From Streptomyces sp. NBC_01571 (GTDB taxonomy: Bacteria > Actinomycetota > Actinomycetes > Streptomycetales > Streptomycetaceae), in contig NZ_JAPEPZ010000001.1 in assembly GCF_026339875.1 (NCBI RefSeq), positions 2,604,001 to 2,668,000 of the forward strand: a stretch of 64,000 bases of DNA, given 5' to 3'. Position numbers and translations under genes: made by a program. Numbering within the stretch: the first letter of the stretch is position 1; the number at the start of each line of letters is the position of its first letter. Under the pieces are notes generated by a model, which worked only from the letters and a program-made list of their open reading frames with translations, had not been told where the DNA came from and did no database searches. Below are positions 32,882 through 41,051 of this stretch, piece after piece.

Positions 32882-33823
32882 GTGAGACGCAAGCCCAGAA
32901 TTCCGCCCTCCCCCCTGCCGCAGCGCGACGGCGTCGACCCCGTGCGCGTCAGACTGCCGCAGGCCGGGGGGTGGGCCACCGTGCGGGAGCATCTGGTGGA
33001 GCGGCTCGCGGCGGGGACCGGGGTGATCGACACGATGCTCGCGGACGGGCTGATCGTGCGGGCGGACGGGCGGCCGGTGGAGCCCGGCACGGCGTACGAG
33101 CCGGGGATGTTCGTTTGGTTCCACCGGGAGTTGCCCGACGAGGAGCGGGTGCCGTTCGCCGTCGACGTCGTGTACCGCGACGCGCACATCGTGGTGGCCG
33201 ACAAACCGCATTTCCTCGCCACCACACCGCGCGGCAGCCATGTCGTCGAGACCGCGCTCGCCCGGCTGCGGCGGGAGCTGGACATCCCGGCCCTGGGCGC
33301 CGCACACCGCCTCGACCGGCTCACCGCCGGGCTCGTGCTGTTCACCGTGCGGCCCGAGGAACGCGGTGCCTACCAGTCGCTGTTCCGCGACCGCCTCGTC
33401 GCCAAGGAGTACGAGGCGGTGGCCCCGTACGACGCGGGGCTCGCCCTGCCGCGCACGGTCCGCAGCCGGATCGTGAAGGAGCGCGGGGTGCTGGCCGCGC
33501 AGGAGGTGGCGGGCGAGCCGAACGCGGTGAGCCGGGTCGAACTCCGCGACCACCGTGACGGGTTGGGACGCTACCGGCTGGTTCCGCACACCGGGCAGAC
33601 CCATCAGCTCCGGGTGCACATGAACGCGCTGGGCGTTCCCGTCCTCGGTGATCCGCTCTACCCGGTGGTGACCGGCCCCGTGCCGGCCGGCGACTTCCGG
33701 CGTCCGCTCCAACTGCTCGCGCGGAAGCTGGAGTTCACCGATCCGGTCACGGGGCTGGCGCACCGGTTCGTCAGTGGGCGGGATCTTCAGGCCTGGTCCG
33801 CGCACGACGACTGGGCACGGTAG
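32882..33823 (+). CDS. RluA-family RNA pseudouridine synthase
   Basis: 313 residues. Catalytic motif GAAHRLDRLTAGLVLF (Asp near residue 142), KPHFLATTPRGSHV before it, and HTGQTHQLRVHMNALGVPVLGDPLYP after it are all canonical. The N-terminal part (VREHLVERL, VIDTMLADGLI) may be a divergent S4-like region. It isomerises uridines in rRNA or tRNA; the site is unknown. GTG start at 32882 directly after the permease repeat array. It is convergent with the conservon P450 gene (22 bp apart). Confidence 0.9.
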   Translation: MRRKPRIPPSPLPQRDGVDPVRVRLPQAGGWATVREHLVERLAAGTGVIDTMLADGLIVRADGRPVEPGTAYEPGMFVWFHRELPDEERVPFAVDVVYRDAHIVVADKPHFLATTPRGSHVVETALARLRRELDIPALGAAHRLDRLTAGLVLFTVRPEERGAYQSLFRDRLVAKEYEAVAPYDAGLALPRTVRSRIVKERGVLAAQEVAGEPNAVSRVELRDHRDGLGRYRLVPHTGQTHQLRVHMNALGVPVLGDPLYPVVTGPVPAGDFRRPLQLLARKLEFTDPVTGLAHRFVSGRDLQAWSAHDDWAR

Positions 33824-33845
33824 CCGGGGGGCCCGGCCCGACCGC

Positions 33846-35348
33846 TCAGTACCCGCGCCACCAGGCCAGGAAGCGCTGCCAGGCCCCGGCGGGGCGGACG
33901 GGCGCGGGTGCCGGCGCCTGTGCCGGAGGCGTCGACATCGGCGCGGGCGCCGACATCGGCAGGGACGGCTCGCGCCACGGCGCGGACGCCGTCGGCCGGT
34001 CGCCGCCGACCTGCCAGGGCTGCCGCGGCGACGGAACCGGCGAGGCGGGCGACACGTCCTGGACCTCCTCCGGCGGCCGCGGCTCGAAGTAGACCGGAAG
34101 CTCCACCAGGTGCCGCGACGACATCGACGAACGCCAGCGCAACTCGTCCTCGTCGCCGTCGAGTTCGACGTCGGGCAGGCGCATCAGCAGCGCCTCGACG
34201 CCGACGTCGGCGATGGCACGGCCGATGTCCTGTCCCGGGCACTCGTGGGGTCCGCCGCCGAAGGCCAGGTGGGACCGGTTGCCCATCATGTTCGCCTTGA
34301 GGTCGGGCCGCACCCGGGGATCGATGTTGCCCGGCGCGATGCCGAGGATCAGACCGTCGCCCCGCCGGATGGTCCGGCCGCCCAGTTCGGTGTCCTGCTT
34401 GGCGAAGTAGCCGAGGACGGCGCTGAACGGAGGCTCGTCCCACAGCGACTGCTCGACCGCCTCGGGAACCGTCATCTGCCCGCCGTTCAACCGGGCACGG
34501 AAGCGCGGGTCGATGAGGACCACGCGCAACACGTTGGCGAGCAGGTTGGCCGTGGCCTCGTACGCGGCCAGCAGTACCAGGCGCAGATGCTGGGCGACCT
34601 CGTCGTCGGTGAGCCCGGCCGGGTGGTTGATGAGATGGCCGGTGAAGTCGTTCCCGGGCTCGTCGCGGCGGCGGGCGGTGTGCCGGATCAGGATGCCCAT
34701 GACGTACTCGTTGCTGGCGATCGCGGTCGCGGTGCCCTTGAGCAGGTCACGGGTGGCCTGCACCAGACGGTCGTCGTACTCGTCGGGCATGCCGAGGATC
34801 TGGCACAGCACGGCCATCGGAAGGTGCTCGGCGAACTGGCCGACGAGATCCGCCCGGCCCTTCTCGCAGAAGCGGTTGACCAGGATCTGGGTCGCCCGGT
34901 TGATGTGCCGCCGGATGGTGCGGTGGTTGATGGTCGACATGGCGCCCATGACCGCGCCGCGCAGCCGCAGGTGCTCGTCGCCCTCGGCGTGGGAGCAGAT
35001 GGGCTGCCAGGCGATGTGCGGCGCGAGCGGGTGTTCGGGGCCGGCCGTGCCGTCCTTGACGGCGGTCCACAGCCGGCTGTCCCGCGAGAAGTGGGTGGGC
35101 GTACTCACCATGTGCAGGTTCTCGGCGTGGCCGAGCACCACCCAGATCGGCACGTCGTTGTGGAGCAGCACGGGTGCGACCGCACCGTGCTCGTCACGGA
35201 GTTCCTCGTACAGGGCTCCCAGGTCCTCCGCCTCGGGGCCGTAGAGCCGGTGGAGCCCGCCGGCACCTCGGCCGTGGGCGGGGCAGCCCGGCGGCGGGTC
35301 GAGGGCGAGGTCGTCCGTACCGGCCGGTGAGTGGGGTTCAGGCGTCAC
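33846..35348 (-). CDS. rarE: Conservon cytochrome P450 (CYP157-like, no ExxR motif)
   Basis: 500 residues. Heme ligand motif FGGGPHECPGQ is canonical. The I-helix reads LLAAYEATANL rather than AGxxT. At the K-helix position, where nearly all P450s have ExxR, this one reads EQSLW, the exception described for the Streptomyces CYP157 family. A 90-residue Pro-rich C-terminal tail follows the fold. It is the last gene of the rarABCDE-type conservon, and the redox partner and substrate are unknown. GTG start (35346-35348) with GGAG eight bases upstream. Cytosolic or membrane-peripheral. Confidence 0.9.
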   Translation of the reverse strand: MTPEPHSPAGTDDLALDPPPGCPAHGRGAGGLHRLYGPEAEDLGALYEELRDEHGAVAPVLLHNDVPIWVVLGHAENLHMVSTPTHFSRDSRLWTAVKDGTAGPEHPLAPHIAWQPICSHAEGDEHLRLRGAVMGAMSTINHRTIRRHINRATQILVNRFCEKGRADLVGQFAEHLPMAVLCQILGMPDEYDDRLVQATRDLLKGTATAIASNEYVMGILIRHTARRRDEPGNDFTGHLINHPAGLTDDEVAQHLRLVLLAAYEATANLLANVLRVVLIDPRFRARLNGGQMTVPEAVEQSLWDEPPFSAVLGYFAKQDTELGGRTIRRGDGLILGIAPGNIDPRVRPDLKANMMGNRSHLAFGGGPHECPGQDIGRAIADVGVEALLMRLPDVELDGDEDELRWRSSMSSRHLVELPVYFEPRPPEEVQDVSPASPVPSPRQPWQVGGDRPTASAPWREPSLPMSAPAPMSTPPAQAPAPAPVRPAGAWQRFLAWWRGY

Positions 35349-35431
35349 GATGATCGCTCCGAAACTTAAGTGGGTCCGGTGTCTTTGGGGGGTGGGAGTG
35401 GGGATGTGGGGCTCGCGGCCACCGGCGGGCG

Positions 35432-36052
35432 TCAGGCCCGCGAGGAGGACATCGCCAGCGAGTGCAGGAAACGCATCAGCGTCATCAGGACGTCGCGGCT
35501 GGAGGCCCGTCGGCGCGCGTCGCACTTCACGATCGGGATCTCCTCCGCGAGGTCGAGCGCGGTGCGCAGGTCCTCGATCGGATAGCTGGGCGCGTCCGGG
35601 AAGTCGTTTATGGCGACGACGAACGGCACGCCGCGTTCCTCCAGCCGGCCGATCACGTCGAAGCTGACTTCCAGGCGGCGGGTGTCGATGAGCACGACCG
35701 CGCCGAGCGCGCCCTCGAACAGGCCGTTCCACAGGAACCAGAAGCGCTCCTGGCCGGGGGTGCCGAAGAGGTACAGCACCAGTTGTTCGGTGATGCTGAT
35801 GCGGCCGAAGTCCATGGCCACGGTGGTGGCCGTCTTGGTCTCGGAGCCGTAGTTGTCGTCGATGCCGATGCCGGCCTGCGTCATGGTCTCCTCGGTGGTC
35901 AGCGGCTTGATCTCGCTGACGGCACCCACCATGGTCGTCTTGCCGACCCCGAAACCGCCCACGATCACGATCTTCACCGCGGCGGTCGCCGTGTGCGGCA
36001 GGTGGTCCTCGGCGCGCGGGCCGGTGATCGTGTCAGAGCTTTTGAAGTCCAT
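35432..36052 (-). CDS. rarD: Conservon GTP-binding protein (CvnD/RarD)
   Basis: 206 residues of the MglA/Ras-like small GTPase group: P-loop GGFGVGKTTMVGAVSEIKP, LYLFGTPGQERFWFLWNG (switch II), DTRRLEVSFDVIGRLEERGVPFVVAINDF (AINDF in place of NKxD). It acts with the roadblock and sensor proteins in a membrane-associated GPCR-like complex proposed for conservons. It starts ATG 36052, overlapping the DUF742 gene by 20 bp. Confidence 0.93.
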   Translation of the reverse strand: MDFKSSDTITGPRAEDHLPHTATAAVKIVIVGGFGVGKTTMVGAVSEIKPLTTEETMTQAGIGIDDNYGSETKTATTVAMDFGRISITEQLVLYLFGTPGQERFWFLWNGLFEGALGAVVLIDTRRLEVSFDVIGRLEERGVPFVVAINDFPDAPSYPIEDLRTALDLAEEIPIVKCDARRRASSRDVLMTLMRFLHSLAMSSSRA

Positions 36053-36488
36053 GCATCACCGCTTCGAGGAGGGAACGGTCGGGCAGCGCGGAGCGGACGA
36101 TCGGGGCGCGCGCCTGTACCAGTTCGGCCGTCAGCAGCTCGGTGAGCAGGACGGTCACCACGCTGAACGGCAGATTGAGATAGGCCGAGAGCTCGGCCAC
36201 GGACAGAGGGGCCTTGCAGAGCCGCAGCAGCACCGACTGCTCGGGCTGGGTGGTGGGCGCCGGAGGGTCGGCGCGCGCCACGATCAAGGTGACCAGGTCG
36301 AGGTCGGCCCGGTCGCCGCCCTCACCCCCGCCGGTGAGCACGTACAGGCGCCCAGGGATCTTGGGGTCCTGTTCCTGGCCCTCCTGGGGGGTCCCCTCCG
36401 GGGAGGCTCCCTCGTGCGGGGGGCCTCCCTGGGGGACCTCGCGGGGCTCTTGGGTGGGGTGGCGCCGACGGCGTTGCGGAGGAGTCAT
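36033..36488 (-). CDS. rarC: Conservon DUF742 protein (CvnC/RarC)
   Basis: 151 residues. A disordered Pro/Gly/Glu-rich N-terminus (about 45 residues) precedes a winged-helix-like DUF742 domain (GRLYVLTGGG, QSVLLRLCKAPLSVAELSAYLNLPFSVVTVLLTEL, PDRSLLEAVMHGLQKL). This DNA-binding-like domain is always found in conservons. It overlaps the roadblock gene by four bases and the GTPase gene by 20. Confidence 0.93.
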   Translation of the reverse strand: MTPPQRRRRHPTQEPREVPQGGPPHEGASPEGTPQEGQEQDPKIPGRLYVLTGGGEGGDRADLDLVTLIVARADPPAPTTQPEQSVLLRLCKAPLSVAELSAYLNLPFSVVTVLLTELLTAELVQARAPIVRSALPDRSLLEAVMHGLQKL

Positions 36489-36892
36489 ACGGTCTGCCCG
36501 TTGCGGCGCGGCGGGCTGGTGAGATGCGCGCCGATCCGTGCGACGAGGTCGCGCATGCGGTTGCTCATCAGGCCGGGCTCCGCGGTCTGGTTGGCGAGGA
36601 CCGCGAGATAGGCGTTGGCCCCGGCGGACATGAGATAGAAGTAGCCCCCGTTGATCTCGATGATGACCATCCGCATGGTGCCGTCGCTGCGGGGGATCTC
36701 GCCCGCGACGGCTCCGGCCAGGCTCTGGAGTCCCGCGCAGGCGGCGGCGACGCGGTCGGCGGCGTCGGGGTCGCCGCCGTAGCGGGCGATGCGCAGTCCG
36801 TCGGCGGAGAGCACCACGATCTGCTGGATGCCCGGGACGCCGTCGGCGAGATCTTTGAGCATCCAGTCGAAGTTGCCTCGCTGCTGGATCAC
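36485..36892 (-). CDS. rarB: Conservon roadblock/LC7 domain protein (CvnB/RarB)
   Basis: 135 residues. FDWMLKDLADGVPGIQQIVVLSADGLRIARYGG is the typical start of the roadblock/LC7 fold, followed by AACAGLQSLAGAVAGEI and a hydrophobic strand MVIIEINGGYFYLMSAG. It serves as the GTPase-activating or scaffold component for the CvnD GTPase. GTG start (36890-36892) overlaps the stop of the sensor kinase gene. Confidence 0.95.
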   Translation of the reverse strand: MIQQRGNFDWMLKDLADGVPGIQQIVVLSADGLRIARYGGDPDAADRVAAACAGLQSLAGAVAGEIPRSDGTMRMVIIEINGGYFYLMSAGANAYLAVLANQTAEPGLMSNRMRDLVARIGAHLTSPPRRNGQTV

Positions 36893-38475
36893 TTGAAGTC
36901 CCCCTCGTCGTCGGCCTCAGCGGGGGCCGGCTGATGGCTCTGGGTGAAAGCGGTCGGGTCGGGGTCGCCCTTGAGGCCTTCCATGAACGCCTCGACCCAC
37001 ATCCCCGGCGGGGGCTCCTCCTCCTTCGGGGCGGGCGCGGCGGCCCAGGGCGCCGCTGCCGCCGCGGCCTCGGCCGCCACCTCGGCGGCGCGGGCCTCCG
37101 CGATCCGCTGGCTGAGCGGGACCTTGACCCTGCTGCGCCGCTGCGGCAGGCCGTTGGGCGTCCACTCGGTGACCAGCGGGGCGTCGTCGTCCTGGGAGCC
37201 GTCGTGCGGCGACGGGATACGAGGTCCGGTGGTCGGACGGCGCTTCTTCGGCTTGCGCTTGGGGCCCTCGACGCCGTCGGTGTCCATCGTGGGCACCGCG
37301 TTCACGCCGATGCCGTGGGCGAGACCGGGGGCGGGGTCCTTGGTGAGCATGTTGCTCGGCACGACGATGACGGCGCGGACCCCGCCGTACGCGGACTGGC
37401 GCAGCGAGATCTTCATGTCGTACATCTTCGAGAGCCGCCCGACGACGGCCATGCCGAGCCGGGGGGCCTCGCCGAGGATGTTGAGGTCGACGCCGGCCGC
37501 GGCCTGCCGGAGCAGTTCCTCGATCTTTCCGCGGGCCTCGTCGCTGAAGCTGACGCCGGAGTCCTCGATCTCGATGGCGACGCCGGTCTGCACGACGAGG
37601 GCGGTGAGATGCACCTTGGTGGTCGGCGGCGAGTAGCGGGTCGCGTTGTCGAGCAGTTCGGCGACGGCGTGGATGACCGGTTCGACGTGGATGCCGTTGA
37701 CGGCGACGTCTGCGATCGAGTGCAGTTCGATGCGGCGGTACTCGAGGATCCGGGACATGGCGCCGCGCATCACGCTGAACAGCGGGACGGGCTCGGGCCA
37801 GTTGCGCCCCGGACGGCCGCCGCCGAGCACGGCGATGGAGTCGGCGAGGCGGCCGATCAGCGCGGTGCCGTGGTCGATGCGCAGCAGGTCGTCGAAGACC
37901 TCGGGGTTGCGCCCGTGGTCCTCCTCCATCTCGCGGAGTTCCTTGTTCTGCTGGTGGACGATCGCCTGGACGCGCCGGGCGATGTTGACGAAGGAGCGCT
38001 GGGAGGAGTCGCGCAGCAGGTCCTCGTCGTCCACGACCTTGAGCACGGCGCCGAGCAGATCCCGTTGTGCGGCGGGGAGTTCGCACGGGTCGCCCTTGCC
38101 GCGGCCGAAGGTGCGGGCCACGTCCTCGGGGTTGACGCCGCCCCGCATGCGGCGGAGCGCGATCGGCAGGACCTCGGTGCGCAGGCGCACGAAATCCTGG
38201 TCGTGCGTGGCGATGCGCTGTTCGAAGTGCGCGGTGCTGCGGGCGAGTTCGGCGCGCAGGTCACGGGCGTCGCGGCCACGGCGTACGGCTTCCGCCGCGA
38301 CGGTGACGACCAGCAGCGTGGCGATGGCGCCGCACCAGCCGACAGCGAACCTGGCCGGGCTCGTCACCACGGCGACGGCGGTCCCGGTCACCGCGGCCAT
38401 CAGTATGGCCGGCAGCAACAGGACGCGCGCGTAGGGAAGTTCACGGCCACCGGGAGGCGATTGAACACTCACCAT
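36889..38475 (-). CDS. rarA: Conservon sensor histidine kinase-like protein (CvnA/RarA)
   Basis: 528 residues from ATG 38473-38475 (MVSVQSPPGG; GAGGG upstream). Two membrane helices (LLLPAILMAAVTGTAVAVV and GWCGAIATLLVVTVAAEAV, residues about 15-60), a cytoplasmic helical region and a HATPase_c domain (N-box VAELLDNATRYSPP; EIEDSGVSF; LGMAVVGRLSKMYDMKISLR) are visible. The C-terminus is disordered and acidic/Pro-rich. It lacks an obvious phosphoacceptor H-box, as usual for CvnA. First gene of the conservon; S. griseus rar mutants are affected in aerial mycelium control, which suggests a developmental role. The 294-bp upstream region (38476-38769) holds its AT-richer promoter. Confidence 0.92.
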   Translation of the reverse strand: MVSVQSPPGGRELPYARVLLLPAILMAAVTGTAVAVVTSPARFAVGWCGAIATLLVVTVAAEAVRRGRDARDLRAELARSTAHFEQRIATHDQDFVRLRTEVLPIALRRMRGGVNPEDVARTFGRGKGDPCELPAAQRDLLGAVLKVVDDEDLLRDSSQRSFVNIARRVQAIVHQQNKELREMEEDHGRNPEVFDDLLRIDHGTALIGRLADSIAVLGGGRPGRNWPEPVPLFSVMRGAMSRILEYRRIELHSIADVAVNGIHVEPVIHAVAELLDNATRYSPPTTKVHLTALVVQTGVAIEIEDSGVSFSDEARGKIEELLRQAAAGVDLNILGEAPRLGMAVVGRLSKMYDMKISLRQSAYGGVRAVIVVPSNMLTKDPAPGLAHGIGVNAVPTMDTDGVEGPKRKPKKRRPTTGPRIPSPHDGSQDDDAPLVTEWTPNGLPQRRSRVKVPLSQRIAEARAAEVAAEAAAAAAPWAAAPAPKEEEPPPGMWVEAFMEGLKGDPDPTAFTQSHQPAPAEADDEGDFK

Positions 38476-38769
38476 GTATGCCCTCTGAGACAAGTCGGCG
38501 GGGGGTCGGGGGGAGTTCGTGGGGGAAACTGCGTGGTCAAACGGAATCTTCGGAACTTTTGGGAACAAGCGCACGATTACATCTCAACTCGGTGCGCTGC
38601 GGGCGAGCTTAGTCCGACCGGATCATCGCCGTGTCATATTCAGCAAGCGCCTGAAATCGCCCGCGCGACAGGAGTACCCTCGGGCCATTTATACGCTCAG
38701 AACTCACTCGCACACCCTGAGTAACGGCGTACGGGCAGCCGAAAACCCCTCCCCCCGCCGGGCGGTATG

Positions 38770-39396
38770 TCAGATTCCGGCGATCCGCAGCGCGGCGTCG
38801 GCGGTGGCCTCGGCGAACGCGGACACGGGGCGGTCCGGGTCGGAGCGGTGCACGAGAATCACCCCTTCGATGAGGCCGAACAACAGGTCTGTCCGCAGAT
38901 CGAGTTCACTCTTGGCGAGCGCGCCGCCCGCAGCCGTCGCGGCCAGCAACTGCCGGTAGGTGTCCTTGAGTTCGGCCCGTACGGCATGGAATCCGGCGAA
39001 GCGCTCGGCACGCACCTCGGGCAGCAGGTACAGCCCGCCGAGGTTGTGCGGGCCACCGCAGAGCAGTTCCACGTCGGTGCGGCACAGCTGCCACAACCGG
39101 CCCTCGGGCGCAGCCGCGTCGTCCGCCAGGAGCTCCCGGGCGAAGGCCAGCGAGGGCGTGACCGTGGACTCCAGGAGCTCGGCGAGCAGCTCCTCCTTGC
39201 CGGAGACGTAGTGGTACATGGACGCCTGACGCATGCCCGCCCGCTCGGCGACGGCCCGGGTGGTCGTCGCCGCGTAGCCGCGTGTCGTGAACAACTCGGC
39301 GGCCGCGTGGAGCAGTTCGTCGCGCGGCGACAGACCGCTGTCCGGCCGCTGCGTCGCACGCGGCCGGCCGACCCGTCGTCCGCCACCGGCTCCCAT
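38770..39396 (-). CDS. TetR-family regulator of the guanidine/urea genes
   Basis: 208 residues from ATG 39394-39396. HTH at residues 25-70 (DELLHAAAELFTTRGYAATTTRAVAERAGMRQASMYHYVSGKEELLAELL). The C-terminal ligand domain is of the type seen in regulators beside urea carboxylase operons. It is divergent from the DUF1989 operon, and a perfect 22-bp palindrome lies in the shared intergenic region. It probably represses the carboxylase operon and, through the second operator, the APC permease. The inducer is presumably guanidine, urea or a downstream metabolite. GAGG is 10 bases upstream of the ATG. Confidence 0.88.
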   Translation of the reverse strand: MGAGGGRRVGRPRATQRPDSGLSPRDELLHAAAELFTTRGYAATTTRAVAERAGMRQASMYHYVSGKEELLAELLESTVTPSLAFARELLADDAAAPEGRLWQLCRTDVELLCGGPHNLGGLYLLPEVRAERFAGFHAVRAELKDTYRQLLAATAAGGALAKSELDLRTDLLFGLIEGVILVHRSDPDRPVSAFAEATADAALRIAGI

Positions 39397-39566
39397 GCGT
39401 TCGATCCTCGCACATGACGCCGGTACCCGGTCGCGCCCCGGAGGAGACCGCGAAGGCGCGTGACCAGCCGCGTCCGCTCCGGCCGCCGCCGCGCGGCGGG
39501 CGCGGGTGAGGGATCGGTAACCGGGCGGCAACGCCGGAGACACGGCGTCGTACTCCGGCGCTCCTA

Positions 39567-39588
39567 ATTTCTGTCGGGCGACAGAAAT
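39567..39588. promoter_or_regulatory. Operator copy 2: perfect palindrome ATTTCTGTC-N4-GACAGAAAT
   Basis: This 22-bp palindrome lies 24 bp before the first gene of the carboxylase operon, the same distance as copy 1 has to the permease gene. It overlaps a possible -10 (TAATTT). I looked for the conserved parts of the guanidine-I riboswitch here and did not see them, so a protein repressor seems to replace it. Confidence 0.8.
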
Positions 39589-39612
39589 CACCCCGGAGCC
39601 GGAGGACCCGCG

Positions 39613-40437
39613 ATGGCGACAGCGACCACGCACGGAGCACGCGATCACGCCCGTGCCCAGGAGGGCACCCGCGCCGAGGCCATGCCCGTCGTCCCGGCGA
39701 GCAAGTGGCCCGCGCCCCCCTGCGAGGCGGGCCACCTGGTGTGGGCGGAGACGGTGGCCGGCGGCAACTACACGCACCGGGTGCTGGCCCGCGGCACCGA
39801 ACTGAGGCTGACCGACCTGCGCGGCGACGCCTGCGCGCACCTCCTCCTGTTCGCCGCCGGCCGTCCCTGGGAGCGCCTGAACGTGGCGGACACGGTCAAG
39901 GTCCAGTGGAACGCGTACCTGGGCGAGGGGCAGTTGCTCCTCTCCGACCAGGGCCGTGTGCTCGCCTCGCTCACCGCCGACACCTCCGGGCGGCACGACG
40001 CGCTGTGCGGTACCTCCACGCTCGTACGCAACACACAGCGCTACGGGGACGGCACGCCGCAGTCCGCCTCCCCCGCGGGACGCGAGCTGTTCAAGCTGGC
40101 CGCGGCCAAGAACGGCCTCGGACCACGTGATCTGCCGCCCTCGCTCTCCTTCTTCCAGGGCGTGGCCATACGCGACGACGGCTCCCTGGACTTCACCGGT
40201 TCGGCGGGACCGGGCGGCAGCGTGACGTTGCGCGCCGAGCAGGACGTCACCGTGCTGATCGCGAACGTGCCGCACCCGGTCGATCCGCGCCCCGCCTACA
40301 CCAGCACCGCCCTCGAGGTGCTCGCCTGGCGGTCGGCGGCGACGAAGCCGGGCGACCCGCTGTGGGAGGCGACGCCCGAGGGCCGCCGCGCCTTCCTGAA
40401 CACCGTCGAGTTCCTTGCCGCGAGGGGGCACGCATGA
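39613..40437 (+). CDS. Urea-amidolyase-associated protein 1 (DUF1989; probable carboxyguanidine deiminase subunit)
   Basis: 274 residues with a DUF1989 core: GHLVWAETVAGGNYTHRVLARGTELRLTDLRGDACAHLLLF, NVADTVKVQWNAYLGEGQLLLSDQGRVLASL, DALCGTS. The cysteine in DACAHLL and the HDALCGTST segment are family-conserved metal or active-site positions. The family, formerly called urea carboxylase-associated, has been shown in other bacteria to form a heteromeric carboxyguanidine deiminase (CgdAB). ATG 39613 has GGAGG upstream. It overlaps the next gene by ATGA. First gene of a four-gene operon. Confidence 0.85.
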   Translation: MATATTHGARDHARAQEGTRAEAMPVVPASKWPAPPCEAGHLVWAETVAGGNYTHRVLARGTELRLTDLRGDACAHLLLFAAGRPWERLNVADTVKVQWNAYLGEGQLLLSDQGRVLASLTADTSGRHDALCGTSTLVRNTQRYGDGTPQSASPAGRELFKLAAAKNGLGPRDLPPSLSFFQGVAIRDDGSLDFTGSAGPGGSVTLRAEQDVTVLIANVPHPVDPRPAYTSTALEVLAWRSAATKPGDPLWEATPEGRRAFLNTVEFLAARGHA

Positions 40438-41051
40438 GCGCGGTCACGAGCGCCGCCACGACCGTGGTTCCCGCGCGCGCCGCCTGGTCGTCCGTCGTCC
40501 GCTCGGGCGGCACACTCACCATCACCGACCTGCACGGCAACCAGGCCGTCGACTTCCTCGCCTACGACGCCCACGACCCGTCCGTCCGCTACAGCGCGCC
40601 CGACACGATCCAGGCACAGGGGAACATCTTCCTGACGGCCGGCAGCGTGCTGATGTCCAACGAGCACACGCCCCTGATGACCGTGGTGTCCGACGACGTC
40701 GGCCGGCACGACACGGTCGGCGGCGCCTGCTCGAAGGAGTCGAACACGCTGCGGTACGGCCACCACACCTGGTCGCAGCACGCCTGCGTGGACAACTTCC
40801 TCGCGCAGGGCGCCCGGCACGGCCTCGGCAAGCGCGACCTCGTCTCGAACGTCAACTGGTACATGAACGTGCCGGTCGAGAAGGACGGCACGCTCGGCAT
40901 CGTCGACGGTCTCTCGGCCCCGGGCCTGGCCCTGACCCTGCGCGCCGAACGCGACGTGCTCGTCCTGGTCTCCAACTGCCCCCAGATCAACAACCCCTGC
41001 AACGGCTTCGAACCGACCGCCGTTGCGATGAGCGTCGGGACGGCGGAATGA
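40434..41051 (+). CDS. Urea-amidolyase-associated protein 2 (DUF1989; probable carboxyguanidine deiminase subunit)
   Basis: 205 residues, the second DUF1989 paralogue: GGTLTITDLHGNQAVDFLAYDAHDPSVRYSAPDTIQ, DDVGRHDTVGGACSKESNTLRYG, NVNWYMNVPVEKDG, LVSNCPQINNPCNGFEPT. Conserved His and Cys residues suggest a metal site. Its ATG (40434-40436) overlaps the stop of the previous gene, and its stop overlaps the carboxylase start (GGAATGA), so all three are translationally coupled. It probably forms a complex with the preceding protein. Confidence 0.85.
   Translation: MSAVTSAATTVVPARAAWSSVVRSGGTLTITDLHGNQAVDFLAYDAHDPSVRYSAPDTIQAQGNIFLTAGSVLMSNEHTPLMTVVSDDVGRHDTVGGACSKESNTLRYGHHTWSQHACVDNFLAQGARHGLGKRDLVSNVNWYMNVPVEKDGTLGIVDGLSAPGLALTLRAERDVLVLVSNCPQINNPCNGFEPTAVAMSVGTAE

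Noticed and set aside
39397..39612. Guanidine-I (ykkC) riboswitch before the carboxylase operon
   Set aside because: I saw none of its conserved motifs; the space is short and is filled by a TetR-type palindrome.
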